Source: Mallotus nudiflorus (lineage: Eukaryota > Streptophyta > Magnoliopsida > Malpighiales > Euphorbiaceae). From it: a stretch of DNA of 64,000 bases. Position 1 is the stretch's first letter. Every line of letters starts with the position of its first letter. Position numbers and translations under genes: made by a program. The stretch spans positions 2,435,501 to 2,499,500 of the forward strand of contig CANTUR010000145.1 in assembly GCA_947683625.1 (NCBI GenBank). Reading direction: 5' to 3'. Below the pieces are notes generated by a model. The model saw nothing but the letters and a program-made list of their open reading frames with translations. It was not told where the DNA came from and made no database searches. Below, piece after piece: positions 1-11,499 of this stretch.

Positions 1-157
1 TTAGGACCTTATCATCCATCTCATGTTCATAAATCACACAGACCTCGAAACTAGGGCTGATAGTGATTTCTTTGTAGGCTAGTTTCAATATAGCTACAAC
101 AGCTTCCATTTCTGTGGAAATGGTAATAACTTTACCCTCATATGGGAACTTGATTTT

Positions 158-607
158 TTAATTGACTGTGGATGGTACACCACCTAGAGGATGGAACCAT
201 GGCCTTTTTAATAGGATTGTAAAAGTCACAGGGATGTCGATCATATGAAAATTGACCCAAGTCTCAATAAGCCCATTGACTAGTGCTCTAAATGTCTCTT
301 TGATTGGCCATTTCGTGTCATCATAGGCCTTGATGATTACCTCAGAGGGTTTTAAGTCTTTTACACTCAATCCTAACTTTGGTAGAATCTTTAATGGGCA
401 CACATTAATAGTAGAGCTATTGTCTACCATCACACAATAAGTCTTTTTGCCTTTTACCTTAGCCTTGATGAATAAAGCCCTGTGATGATCCCTTCCTTCT
501 AAGGGTAAATCGTTATAAAAAAATACAATGACTCCTTGAGGGGTTTCCATTAGCAAGCTCACCATTTGTTTAGGAGTATAGCTGGTGAAAATCCTCTTCT
601 GATCCAA
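158..607 (-). pseudogene. Retroviral-type aspartic protease domain of a gypsy element
   Basis: An open minus-strand stretch of 149 codons. About residues 60-70 read VDNSSTINVCP, matching the active-site region of plant gypsy proteases, normally D-N/S-G-S-S; here the expected glycine is serine. Near the C-terminus, ILLKRPWFHPLGGVPSTVN matches the usual ILLGRPWIH...VPSTLHQ block, with Gly replaced by Lys. In a live element this enzyme cuts the Gag-Pol polyprotein inside the virus-like particle. The altered active-site region, altered ILLG block and missing flanking domains mark it as a relic. The family call is firm; activity is very unlikely. Confidence 0.8.
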
Positions 608-1059
608 AGCTAAGACTAGTGCTTATCTCTTGAACGCATCAATAATTCCTAGACACTAGTAATGACCTCTTCTTTCTTTACTTCTTCCACTCTCTCTTCT
701 TTTTCCTGATCCCCTTCCTTTACTAATCTAGGTTCAGCAGCCTTAATCTCTTTCCCATTTCCCTAAACTTTCCTAATTGATTGGTTCCCCTCATTCTCCT
801 CATTGTTCCATAAATTAATTGGATCCCCATCTTCATCATTAGAACTCCAGATGTCCACTCTGCCACAACAAGTTTTATGGGTCGTTCATTTTGGTCCAGG
901 TCATCGGGTTTAGATTTTGGTGAGCTGGGGGTGGCATCGATGAAAGAGTTTAGGACTTGCTCTTTTGTTAATCCCATATTGATCATGAGGATAGTTGGGT
1001 TTGGTGGTGGTACATTATGGTAATTAGGTAGAGGGATTTTTTAAGTGTTTGGTTTTCGG

Positions 1060-2420
1060 CTATTAGGATTGGTGATTTTTCCTACATCAATCATGTATTA
1101 GATCTCATTTCTCAATCATATGCACTTATCAGTATGATGGCCGATGTTTTAGTGGAATTTGTAATAAATTTTAGGGTCGACATTTGGTATAGGTGATCTC
1201 TAGTAAGGGTCATAGAAGGTTCTTCTCAATTAGTTTCTTAAGGACCTTTGACATAAGCCTCCTCAAGTTAGAGAATCATTGAGGTCATCGAAATGCACTA
1301 GCTTGTGTATTGCTACTTGGTTGTCTGATAGCATTTATCTATACATTGCTACTTGAACTAACTTCATTTCTACGCACATACCTTTCACTAAAGAATCTCT
1401 TTTCTTAGGCCAAATTTGATTCTTTATGGACCCTAAACCTATGTAGCTCTTCAAAATTTTAGATCCTAATGCCTTTCAACTTTTTAGACAATGCTGGAAC
1501 ACATCCTTATATCGCTATTACCAATTGGTCTAATTCAATAAGTCTCTGCTTCATTTAAGCTAACTTCCCTCTTTACCAAGTTAGGTACTTAATGAAAGAC
1601 TCATTGAAACTTTGCCTAGTATTCTGCAGATTAGTCCAAGACACCTCCTGTTGCACATTGAGGCCATATTGCTTTACAAAAGCCACACATAGCTCCTTCC
1701 AATCAGACTGAATGTGTGCTTCTAAAGTGTAGTACCAGTGGATTAGTGCACCCTCCAATGACATAAGGAACTATTTGACTATCTGAGCCATAGTTAGCTC
1801 GGTGGCTTTCATATTGTTCACATGATGTTTCAAATGCAGATGGGGATCCTTAGTTCTAGAATAATTCTTCATATTAGGGAATTTAAACTTCTGTTGTAGT
1901 GGTTCATCTTCTCTTTCCAGCTTAAATTAGTGTGGTCCAAAGGGGCATCCAAGCCTTTCTCCTTCATCATCATCTGCATTTGACTCATTGCCTTAGTTAT
2001 GTTCTTAGCCTACTCAATTTGTTCCACATCCTCAACCAGATTCACACCCCTTCAGTTTAGTGGGTTAGCCAATACTGTCACATTATCTTCTTCCTTTTCT
2101 CTCATTGGGATTTCATCCTCAAGGTCGATTAGATTGGTTGGCTATTCATTGGGCGGTTGGGCTGGCTATACATTAGGTGGTTGGGCTATTTAATTCTCCC
2201 TGATAAGCTTTGCCATTTCTCCCATCATTTCCCTCATCATGGATCGAGTTTCAGCAAATAACTCCTCTTTCAATTGTGCTTTAAGAGCCTTAATATTAGA
2301 GTTCCCTAGCATTTCTATTTTTGGATGTCTAATTAATGGACTGAAGGTAGGGCAAATCCATGCAGAGAAGCTCAAAGGATCTATAACTGCAAGACTATAG
2401 GTCAGAAATATGCATGGCAT
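1060..2420 (-). pseudogene. Gypsy gag remnant
   Basis: Three pieces read on the minus strand. Codons from 2420 to 2190 give a Met/Glu-rich helical stretch (KAQLKEELFAETRSMMREMM), typical of the N-terminal part of plant gypsy Gag. Positions 1764-1573 give SLEGALIHWYYTLEAHIQSD followed by W..L...FVKQYG and ..NESFIKYLTW, which is the conserved capsid-like retrotransposon_gag block. Around 1155-1060 the frame reads KFH-stop-NIGHHTDKC, a degenerate C-x-F-H-x-H-x-C zinc-knuckle-like element preceding protease. Gag packages the element RNA. Stops and frame changes between the pieces show it cannot make a protein. Confidence 0.7.
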
Positions 2421-3254
2421 GTATGCATAATATGCAGGTGTATTTTATTATTTAAAGCAAAGAAGAAGGAAAATAAATGTTCAAGGAAAAACATAAAAAC
2501 ATTATTGAAATAAAATATGAAACCTTAAAAATGATAACCTCTGCCCTTATTTCTCCCACATGTATGTTCTTTAGTGAGTTTCTCATCTTAGAATTTTTGG
2601 TATGGGTTTTAATTATCAACGGGGGATAATAAATCTGATGTATGCAAGATAACTCTCAAAATGATTAAAAAAAGTAATAGGTCTTTTAAATAAAGCCCAA
2701 GTCCATCTTTAATGGGCTAAGGTCCCTAGCATCATAAGCTTACCTTATTAAGGCCCATTTAAAATGGGTTATGAATACGCATGAAAGGCCCATCTTGATA
2801 TAGTTTGTTTATAACGGGTTTAGATTGGGCATGAGGGTCTATTTTACCTTGGGCCATTTGCTAACGAGCTTAAAATTCATTCTAAGGATCCAGTACATAG
2901 TAAAAATACACATGCATTTAGGAGAATTACTAAGGAAAATTGCTAGGCCATTATATGGACTTGAGTCTTGGGTATTAGGCTTTGGCTCCCATAATGATAT
3001 ATGTCCATATATGTCTCCCCACTCAAGGGTCAAACAACGTAGATCGGTACATGTTGTGAGTGATAATAATCCATTATTCCACCACTAGGTTTGAGTGAAA
3101 TTTAGATTGCAAAATAACAACTATTATCTAGTTAATTAGGAACTTATAGTGCTCATTGTGTGTAAAAGGTGTAATGAATACAATAGGAATACAAAAGGAA
3201 TAAAAGAATAATTAAAGATGCTAAATTACAAAACACTTGGAATTAGTTTCTCTA

Positions 3255-3272
3255 TCCCCAGTGGAGTCACCA
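3255..3272 (-). other. Primer-binding-site-like sequence
   Basis: The minus strand reads TGGTGACTCCACTGGGGA. It starts with TGG, the complement of a tRNA CCA end, and lies upstream of the gag remnant in the same orientation. Plant gypsy elements have such a site directly after the 5' LTR; the TGGCGACTC-type start resembles tRNA-Arg primer sites (from memory, uncertain). The putative LTR would begin at about 3276 and extend to the right; its far end could not be defined. Confidence 0.45.
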
Positions 3273-3371
3273 CTATGGGTGGCAGGGTTTAGAATGCACT
3301 TAAGTGTTTGCAACCATGGCATTGTGTGGGCTCAAGGCCTACTAGGAAATACATGTTAGGTCTTTAAAGCC

Positions 3372-3620
3372 TAAATGGAGATGGAGTTGCCACCTGGATA
3401 AAAGCTGGAATACACTGTACAACAACTGGATCCCATGGAGGTTCCCAAAAGCTGTCATCAGAGAATGAGTTTGGAAACTAGGTATGGGCTTTTGAATGCC
3501 CACTCGACTTTGCGATTTCCCTCTATTTGTGTTTTGTATTTTATTACCTTTAATTATCTAGTTATTCCTTTATTTACATGCAATTTGGAATTGCCTTTAA
3601 TTAATTGTTCAATTTTACAC
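3372..3620 (-). repeat. LTR-like repeat, copy 1
   Basis: This stretch shares an ordered set of short words with the sequence at 6862-7060: GGAGATG..GAGT.GCCACCT at the start, an AACTGG/CTGG block after it, and CTATTTACATGCAATTT about 190 bases on. The shared order over about 200 bp indicates two diverged copies of one repeat family, probably LTRs of an element related to the adjacent gypsy remnant. No target-site duplications or LTR ends were identified. Confidence 0.5.
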
Positions 3621-4138
3621 TTAAGTCGAAGTTTGTACATTAGCTTAATTTCATTGCTTAAAGTCTTAAAATTCATCAAAATAATAAATCAAAATAATAC
3701 ATTAGAATTCAAAGGGGGAAGAGATTAAGGATTACAATGTTTTTACACAAATAAAAGTATAATAAACAAAAAATTTACTAAAAATATACCAAGAATAAAC
3801 CAAGGCTAAAGTAGTTATTAAACCTATAAGAATCTCTCAAGGACTAATCAAGAGATAAACCCTTAACAATTCAACGAGATTAGTCTTAATGATCCTACAA
3901 ATGCCAAAATATTAGTCGTGAAATATGTAAAATCTCTCAAAAGAAAGCATTCAAACCAATTTACAAAATAAGTTCATGCAAATGGAGGTTAAGAACTTAA
4001 TATATTAACTTGGAAGACATGGTACAAATAGTCATATGCAAATAAACAAAGTATAAGAACCTAAACATGCATGGAAATCAAAATCATGCATAAATATTAC
4101 AAAAATCTTAAGACAAAGGCGTGGGTTGCCCTGTATGA

Positions 4139-4212
4139 GTGGTGATCGCCTATGTGAAGAGGAGATCACCTTATGGCAAAGAGGCGATGCCCTTTCATAG
4201 AGGTGTCACTTG
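4139..4212. repeat. Degenerate array of about 20-bp GAGGCGATCACC-type units, cluster 1
   Basis: At least four diverged units (GTGGTGATCGCC, GAGGAGATCACC, GAGGCGATGCCC, GAGGTGTCAC) repeat every 19-22 bases, with ATGGCA-type spacers. The same units reappear at 4907-4972, about 770 bp away. There is no coding frame through it. It is probably part of a repeat-derived non-coding region. Confidence 0.6.
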
Positions 4213-4906
4213 ATCAATAGGTAGTCTAACTCTTAAAATGGCTAAACTTCTATTCTAAGCAAATGACATGCAAATCAACAATAAGAAGGTTGCTATTTTA
4301 TAACTACATTCAACACCCTAGTAGATCATATTAATAACATGGCATGATAGGTAGCATAAACTAAAAATATGCACTAAATAAATAAACAAACTAATTCATA
4401 TGCAAGTGTAACATCAAAATGATAAGGTGATAAATAGGATTTACTTAAGTATGAGCTTTTAATAAAGTAGTTGGCCCTCAGAGGTTGCTTTGGATATTAA
4501 ACTCTACTTGGATGTGAGCTACACTTGAGGACAAGCTTCTTTCACCTTCTTCTTCTTAAGGAAATGAATTCTTGAGCTTGAGTTTCTCCTCTTCTTCTCA
4601 AGAATGCCCTCTTCTGGTTTCAGAGTCTATCCCTCTTATTCCTAGTTCTTTTTTGCTAAATCTTACTAATGGTTAGTAACCCCCCTTTCTCTCTCTTTTT
4701 TCTCCAATTTTATCACAATCCCCATCCATGCCCCTGGGTTCCTAGACCATCATGAGCCTCAATAGCCTTTTTCTTCCTCCTAAAAATCTCTTCCTCATGC
4801 AAAAATCAAGTTTGGAGGGTGTGGGGACCACCCCATTTGACTACCATGCTTGTAGGTACATTAAATGCTGCTGTAAGTGGCCTGCCACAAAGGCAGTGCC
4901 ATTACG

Positions 4907-4972
4907 ATGAGGTGATCACCTCAGTAGTAACTACCAGAGAGGCAATCATCTCATGGCATAGAGGCGACACCT
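4907..4972. repeat. Degenerate array of GAGGCGATCACC-type units, cluster 2
   Basis: Three units (GAGGTGATCACC, GAGGCAATCATC, GAGGCGACACC) with the same ATGGCATA spacer as cluster 1. The spacing and spacer match show that the clusters share an origin. Confidence 0.6.
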
Positions 4973-5120
4973 GTCTGGCTTGGCCTTAAGTTGGGCCAAA
5001 TGGGTCGAGGTGATTTTGGTTAGGTTTGAACGATTTAGCCTAGTTTTTGGGTCCTCGGGCTCTTAAGTCCATTTTCAATCAAAGATTCAGGCTTCGTACT
5101 TATATTCAAGCTTTGTATTC

Positions 5121-5306
5121 TCATCATTGGCTTTGGTGTGGGCCGATCAAACCAAACACTCGTGGTTTGCCCCTGATTCATTGGCCAATCGGATCGGGTG
5201 TCATATAAATTTATATATTTATATGACACCCGATCCGATTGGCCAATGAATCAGGGGCAAACCACGAGTGTTTGGTTTGATCGGCCCACACCAAAGCCAA
5301 TGATGA
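5121..5306. repeat. Near-perfect 186-bp palindrome (93-bp arms, no loop)
   Basis: The left arm begins TCATCATTGGCTTTGGTGTG and the right arm ends with its exact reverse complement at 5306. The two arms meet at about 5213/5214 in an AT-rich centre, with one mismatched pair beside the centre. Symmetry stops abruptly outside 5121 and 5306. No copy of the arm was noticed elsewhere in the window. Such perfect arms imply recent formation (foldback duplication or a small foldback element) or an assembly or library artefact. The minus-strand open frame crossing it is a by-product of the symmetry. Confidence 0.95.
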
Positions 5307-5317
5307 AATATAAAATA

Positions 5318-5338
5318 ATATATATATATATATATATA
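5318..5338. repeat. (TA)n microsatellite
   Basis: About ten TA dinucleotides in a row, 12 bases after the end of the palindrome. Confidence 0.95.
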
Positions 5339-5339
5339 G

Positions 5340-6860
5340 ACATACACTCTTATACAACAAAAATAATAAAATAAAAATTACAATAAGTTTTTAAGTTCTC
5401 ATTTTTGTATTAGATTAATGTTGATTTTGATTTTAAATATAATTTTTTTTCTTTAAAAAATTTTTAAAAAATAAAAAATCTAGTTACTCTATTCATTGCA
5501 TTAAATGATCTTATCTAGCAATCACTTAAATTTCAAATTTCAAATTAATTTTAAAATCATTTTATTTTTTTATTAGCATAAATAATATAATTTTATATTT
5601 TGGGAAAATTTAAAAATCTCGAATATTTTAGGGTATTTGCAAATTAAATCCTATCCAATTTTTTCTGTCAAATTAAACCATAACCTTTTAAACGTTTGCA
5701 ATTTTAACCCTCTATCTTAATACCCTAAACAGAATGATGACGTGGTTGTTATCTTCTAGTTTATTTAGAATCAACTTCTGTTAATAGGCCCACAATGCTG
5801 ATTAGGATGTTGAGTCATTAAACCACTAACCAACCTTTTAAGATAAAGAAATCACCCAAACCCTAAAAGCTCTTTAATTCAAAGTTAAATTGAATGTGAA
5901 TTTCTTCTCCTTTTGCCCTCTTTAATATTTGTTGGTGATAGAGGAATTTAGTAACCTTGTCGCCATGGAAGACTTGCTTGGCTGTAATATTGATGGGCAT
6001 AATGGAACCTAGGTCTAAGGTTTTATGCATGTTCATTGTATAAGGTATGGAGCATAATGTTATGTTTTTTTAGCAATAACTTTATTGTAATTGAATCATT
6101 CTTTATCATAATTATCTTTAGTTGTAGCAACCTGGAGATTTTAGCTTCTTTATGTGGTATAACCCATTTACTTATGGATATGGAAGGCAAGTTATATGAA
6201 GACTCTTAAATGATATTAGTAGCCTTACAAGAAATTTGTAGCAAACTGAAGTGGAAAATGAGAAAGAAATTTAGTTATTAGGAGAAAAGATTCAATATGA
6301 AATCAGACAAAGAGATATGAAAGTGAAGTGGCTTAGGTGTATGTTAGTTTTATCATAGTTATTTTTTTAACAAAATGGTTAATGAGTTAGTATAAGGTTG
6401 TAACATAGAAATTTTGTGTTAATTGGTAGCAATTAACATAATTATGTATAAACTTATGTCAAGTGGTAGTGAAATCAGGTAGTAGAAAAGATGTAAAATG
6501 ACCAATTGATTGAAATGTAGAATTAAAAGCAGATTTTTAGGCTTTGTGCTGAATTTTTTTTCATTTTGTGTTTATTATTGATTTTCTGTGCTAAAATTGA
6601 TTTTCAGTTATGTAATGTACAATTATAAGCAAATGTTGAGTAATGTAATATATACTTGTATGCATACATAAATAGTGAAAAATAAAAAAATATCTGTGAA
6701 TGAGAAAATGTGCTCATCATCTTGGTTAACCAAACTAACATCATTAGTTATTGTCATTGTAGATGGCAAGGTTTAGCGCGTGTCCAAGATTTTAGCAACT
6801 ACGACACTGTCTTAGCTTAGGACTCTAGAAAACACACTAACCACTATCATAAAGACATGG
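5340..6860. other. AT-rich non-coding DNA
   Basis: No gene, RNA or mobile-element motif was recognised. Poly-A/T runs and frequent stops occur in all frames. Confidence 0.6.
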
Positions 6861-6861
6861 T

Positions 6862-7060
6862 GTGGAGATGAGGAGTCGCCACCTAGGGTAATAACTGGGA
6901 CAAATCGAAAAGGTGGTACTCGATTCCCTAAAAGAAAGCTAGCACCACAACCAGGAGATTCTACATACGGAATACCAACTTCTTTCAGTCTTGTGTTCAT
7001 TTAGAATTACTTTATGAATTGCTATCTTATTCTCTATTTACATGCAATTTCATATAAATC
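6862..7060 (-). repeat. LTR-like repeat, copy 2
   Basis: Diverged counterpart of the sequence at 3372-3620. On the minus strand it contains TGGCGACTCC, a primer-site-like start, within GGTGGCGACTCCTCATCTCC. CTATTTACATGCAATTT about 170 bases further on is shared with copy 1. It probably marks a second remnant LTR element; no coding domain lies next to it. Confidence 0.5.
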
Positions 7061-7960
7061 CTTAAAAAATATCTGGAACTCCAAGGCAAACTAGTCATGA
7101 AAATACAAGTAAATAATGCATTCATTCAAACATATAATCCCTAAGTTAGTCTAATCTACATGGATTTTATTTAATGGGCTAAATCTACTTGTTTTAATTT
7201 ATAAGTGTGCTTAGAGACTAATGAGCTCAAGTCCTATTAATTTTAATTAAATGATCCTAAGTCTGTTTATTTTAATTCTAAAAATAGGCCTAAATCTACA
7301 AATTATGAAGTATTTAAATTAATGGGATTAGTTCTAAATTAATTAAATTAAATTAAGTGGGCTTATATCTAATTAACTAAATTGACCTAAGTTATCTTTA
7401 ACCTAAAAATCTAATTAATTATGGGCCTAAAATGCATTTTAATTAATTAAACTTAAAAAAACTAAATTTATTTAAGTGGATTAGAATCTAATATGGGCTT
7501 AAGGCCCAAAACATATACAAATAAATAAACAAGCCCAAAAACACATAAAACATACCAAAATAATTAAATAAAAGATCAAATAACCAATTAATTATTCTTT
7601 CTAAAACCCTAATGTTAATTAACATACAATCCTAAATTAATCTACTTTCACTATTGATTTTAATTAATTACCCAATTAAAATCCTAATTTTACTAATCAA
7701 TTAATCAATATAAACATGCAATCACACACATAATTCTACTATTTCCACTATTGGGGCTATTACAATAATCTATTAAAAATAATAATAAAAATAATTAATA
7801 CAATCCCAAAAATATATAAATAAAATAAAACAATAAATAAAAAATAAAAGACCTAAAAACTAAATCTATAAGGTCTTATCCTTGGCATTCCATGGACTTC
7901 TCATGGATTCAATCCTCCAAATATGATTATTATGTATTTTCTCATAATCACCATAAAAAT

Positions 7961-8022
7961 AAAATTATGATTAGTGAATCAATAATAAAATAAAATTATG
8001 ATTAGTGAATCAATAATAAAAT
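7961..8022. repeat. Tandem duplication, 31-bp unit, two copies
   Basis: Copies at 7961-7991 and 7992-8022, carrying AAAATTATGATTAGTGAATC. Essentially identical, so the duplication is recent relative to its surroundings. Confidence 0.85.
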
Positions 8023-8165
8023 AAAATTAAGGAGAAGATGATATTTATGGATGATTTTAATGGAGTGCTCCTTAGATTTTGTAAAATCATCGTTCTTGAT
8101 AGGTTTTTAAAAATCCTCCAAAGATATTCAATTAATTAATTAAGCAAAAGAATTTTTTATAGAGA

Positions 8166-8280
8166 ATGCAGATGCCCTTTTTCTTTTTCTTTTTCTTTTT
8201 TCTCTTGTTTTGTCCCTTTCTTTCTTTTTTTCATTTTTTTTCTCTTTTCTTCCCCCCTTTTGGAGGAACTAAAGCCCCTT
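8166..8280. repeat. Pyrimidine-rich tract
   Basis: Long runs of T and C (repeated CTTTTT and CTTT units) over about 100 bases, so the other strand is purine-rich. Low-complexity DNA, no frame. Confidence 0.8.
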
Positions 8281-8945
8281 TTTATAGTGAAAATGTACGT
8301 ATAAATTAATTCCTAAAAGACTTCTATTTCCTTAAAAATATTTGAAAAATATCAAAAATAATTCTAAGAGAATTTCAGACTAATTAGGACTTAAGAAAAA
8401 GACATTTTTTTATTTTATGAAAATCCAAAAAATAGACGGAAAAGGTCTAATTCCGACCATAATTGTGTAATTTCGATCGGAATTACATAATTTCAGTTGG
8501 AATTAGTGTAAGTCCCTATCATTTAATAATAATTATATTAGTAAGTAAACTACATATCAATACAAAGCCAATTAAGGAGAGTGTTTTTACCTTTTATTAG
8601 TCACTTCTTAAAGTCCACCTATTTTAATATCATTGAATAAGTTTAGTAGGAACTAGCTCCACCTGTCCTTACATTTAGATTCAATAATTATAAATGCAAG
8701 TGGATATATAATATTCAATAGCAGTAAGTATGAAATGAGTCCTAAAGGGGGGAAGGTAGGTTAATAGGGCTAATGAAAGATTAAGAAAATTAAAAGCAAA
8801 TTTAAAGAATAATTGAAAGAAGGAGATGAACACAAGAATTTAAGGAGTTCAGATTCTTAATAGTCCTATGTCTTCACTTAACTTATAGCCAAGTTAGGAT
8901 TTTCAACACCTACCATAATTTGTTTCACTAGATTGAGTTTACGCA

Positions 8946-9115
8946 AGAGTTTTCCAAGGCTTAACTCAGACCTTTACAATATGAGTTTTCAAGGCTCACT
9001 CAAAAACCTCTTTCCAAGTGTTTTTAAGGCTTACATTTAAACCTTACAACAAGAATTTTCTTAGCTCACTCTTAAACCCAAAACCCAAGGGTTTTAATGG
9101 CTAACACTTAAACCA
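8946..9115. repeat. Degenerate tandem repeats, about 40-bp unit
   Basis: At least four diverged copies of a unit like GAGTTTTCAAGGCTCACTCA followed by an AAACC-type run (ACTCAGACC, ACTCAAAAACC, CATTTAAACC, ACTCTTAAACC). The unit spacing varies. It probably belongs to the non-coding part of a transposable element. Confidence 0.6.
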
Positions 9116-9927
9116 ATTCCTTTTAAACTTAGTTCCTTACTTCCCTTTTCAACCCAAGAAATAAAAAAACAATTTAAGTTAGAACATAAAACCCACACTT
9201 AAAGTGTGTATTTAATATAATGAAATTTAAAGAGCTGTAAAAACACACTTGAATTTTTAAGAGAGAATTTGCTCAATCAATTGTGTTCTTGTTAAATGAA
9301 GTCTTTATGTGTGTATTTATAGCTGATGATGATATTCTAGTTATTAGAGAGCATTAATTTTGTCCCCAAAGTCTTTCTCTTTTATTTAATGAAATTTGAC
9401 TTTTGCAAGATTTTAGACACTTAGGGTCCTGAGTGTAGGCTCATGGTCTTGAGCATTCAAAAAATATGACCGTTACTTGCAAAGATGTCTATTGCAAATT
9501 CTCAAGGTCTGGTTAAAGTCTTAAGTGTAAACCCTGAGTATGGCAACCTTTTTTCTCTCATTCCAGGCATGAGGAGTTAGGCTCCTAAGCATAGACCCTA
9601 AAGGTAAGCTGGATGTTGAGCGTAGGTTGGCCTTATGAAAAACTTATTTATTTTGCATTCGAATGCACTCCTTTTGATCCTAGCTTATAAACACACTCAA
9701 CTATAAATGTTAGTAATTAAAATTGATTGTTAAAGTCAAAACCAAGGTTGTTTTGAGATTGATCATGGCCTTGGTTATGTAAAGGGTCAATAAAGTATTT
9801 GACCTTGTGTTGCTCCAATGAGATGGTATCCATCTAGACTAATGATAAGTCTAATACCACTTACAAATCCCTTTTTACAAGCATCAATGCAAAAAAATAT
9901 TCTGCTAAAAATTGATTACTTATTCAA

Positions 9928-11313
9928 TTAACGTCTATCAACCACTAATAATGCATTAGAACCTAGATTCTTTTCCCTTAGCTCACTATAGAACTCTAAT
10001 AGTTTTGCATATTGTCCTATGTGAAAACCTCTTATTTCATCAAAGGCTTTCTTCCTTGCTCTATATAATTTCGTTTCAGACACTCCAACAACCCAATCAT
10101 TCTGTTCAGTTTCTTTAAAAATCTTACACTTCCAATTTGGATTGATTCTTAATGTCTCTTTATACTTAATAGTCAACCACTTTGAATTAACATTTTGGTT
10201 CTCAAAAACTCTACTATATGTATGCTTATCATTATATGTTTTAACCTAAATTGTGTCCCCATTACTAATATTTGATGCATATATTTTCCATGTGCACCTA
10301 AAGCAATTAGCTTGCACCTTTTTTCTTCATTTTTTATGAAATAGATATCATATCCACCCTTAATAGTATACTCCCTAATTGCATCTTTCAACTTATTTTT
10401 TTTACTAAATAATAGTCCAAGGCAAAAGTTAGGATTATTAAAATCCCTTTGAACATTGTACCTAAGGAACTTAGTTCTACTTGCACCGTCATCATCAACA
10501 TTATTGTCTTTAAGTTCTTCTTCTATTGCTTCCTTCTCAAAAAATTCTTTTTTGTTATCCACATCATTGAAAATAGCAATAGTAGCAATAAAACCTACAC
10601 TTGCATGTGTCTTGCTTTATCACCAGTAGGTTTATTTATGTTGCCCTAAAAGTTAGGATTTTTTGTAGTAACAATATTTGGTTCTTATGAGTTTATTGTC
10701 CTATCTTATGTCTCTAATTCTGTCTCTACTTCTTTTTTTATTCTATTTTTTCCACCAAAAATAGTTCTACTTTTGTTCTATTCCTACTTCCTATAAGGCC
10801 ATCTTTAAAACCATAATTACTTGCCTTTTCATTACTAGGAATCCTATCATTTTAGTTGTATCGTCTTCATCACCATTAAGCACTTTTTTTCTGCCCAATC
10901 AACTTCATCATTCAGACATGAACCTGTCTCTATATTTTCATCTCCTCTTACATCTTCTATCATTAAAATCACCTCTGGTATATTAGCAATAGTAGCTTCA
11001 TCTTGCCAACTATGAAACACATATATTTCTACACTATCTATATCCCCTAAACTAGAAACCATGACATTATTATTTGCATTAGTTGCTAATTTTCTTAGTC
11101 CACTTCATAAATCTAAACCATGAACTCAATAATAAAATGCTTTTACATCTACTTAACCTACTTTTTTAGGCATTTCTTAGTATTCAAATAAACTAAGCTT
11201 ATTAACATCATTATTATCAAAAATAGTAACTTTTCCAGTGATGTACTCACTCCATGGATTTTCCATAAAGTACCTTGTATGATGGAGAATGATAGCGATG
11301 TATTTATTTTCCA
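9928..11313 (-). pseudogene. Mutator-like (MULE) transposase, N-terminal half, broken
   Basis: Four minus-strand pieces follow the order of a plant MuDR-type transposase. From 11313: MENKYIAIILHH, then an ITGKVTIFDNNDVNKLSLFE stretch, the PB1-like N-terminal part. From 11062: VEIYVFHSWQ, the linker. From 10562: FCLGLLFSKKNKLKDAIREY, ..GGYDIYFIKNEEKRC, the MuDR DNA-binding block. From 10176: YKETLRINPNWK, ETKLYRARKKAFDEIRG, ..QYAKLLEFYSELREKN..S, the segment before the catalytic core. In live MULEs the protein binds terminal inverted repeats and moves the element. The DDE catalytic domain is not seen, and stops and frameshifts separate the pieces. Confidence 0.8.
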
Positions 11314-11499
11314 TTTCAATAACCCTATTCCATAAAAAAAGATACTGTAGTTTAATAAGTCTGAATATGGTTCACAGAGTTATAACAATGGGGAAGCCTT
11401 TGCCCATGAATTGCACTTAGAACAAGCGATAAAAGAACATAATTACTTATTCCTTTGATGACTGAGTTGGGGCTTGCCCCTTTCATTTCATATGGATGC

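Larger units (their letters stand above)
1..3275 (-). mobile_element. Decayed Ty3/gypsy LTR retrotransposon, 5' part (primer site, gag, protease)
   Basis: On the minus strand the order is a primer-binding-site-like sequence (3255-3272), a gag-like region (2420 down to about 1060) and a retropepsin-like region (607-158). The reading continues past the left edge, where minus-strand residues like KIKFPYEGKV still fit the segment after protease. This is the usual gag-pro order of plant Ty3/gypsy elements; the protease style suggests the Tat-like group (inference). Each segment lies in a different frame or is split by stops, so the element is dead. The RT, RNase H and integrase part would lie outside the window to the left. 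Confidence 0.75.
3730..5120. other. AT-rich intergenic/repeat DNA with no recognisable gene
   Basis: Apart from the two short-unit clusters, nothing was recognised on either strand. Reading frames are short and without family motifs. Confidence 0.6.

Noticed and set aside
4139..4972. CRISPR array
   Set aside because: Units are short, variable in length and diverged, spacers are not unique of constant size, there are no cas genes, and the context is plant nuclear DNA.
5035..5229. 64-codon minus-strand gene over the palindrome
   Set aside because: The frame runs across one arm of the palindrome and has no family motif.
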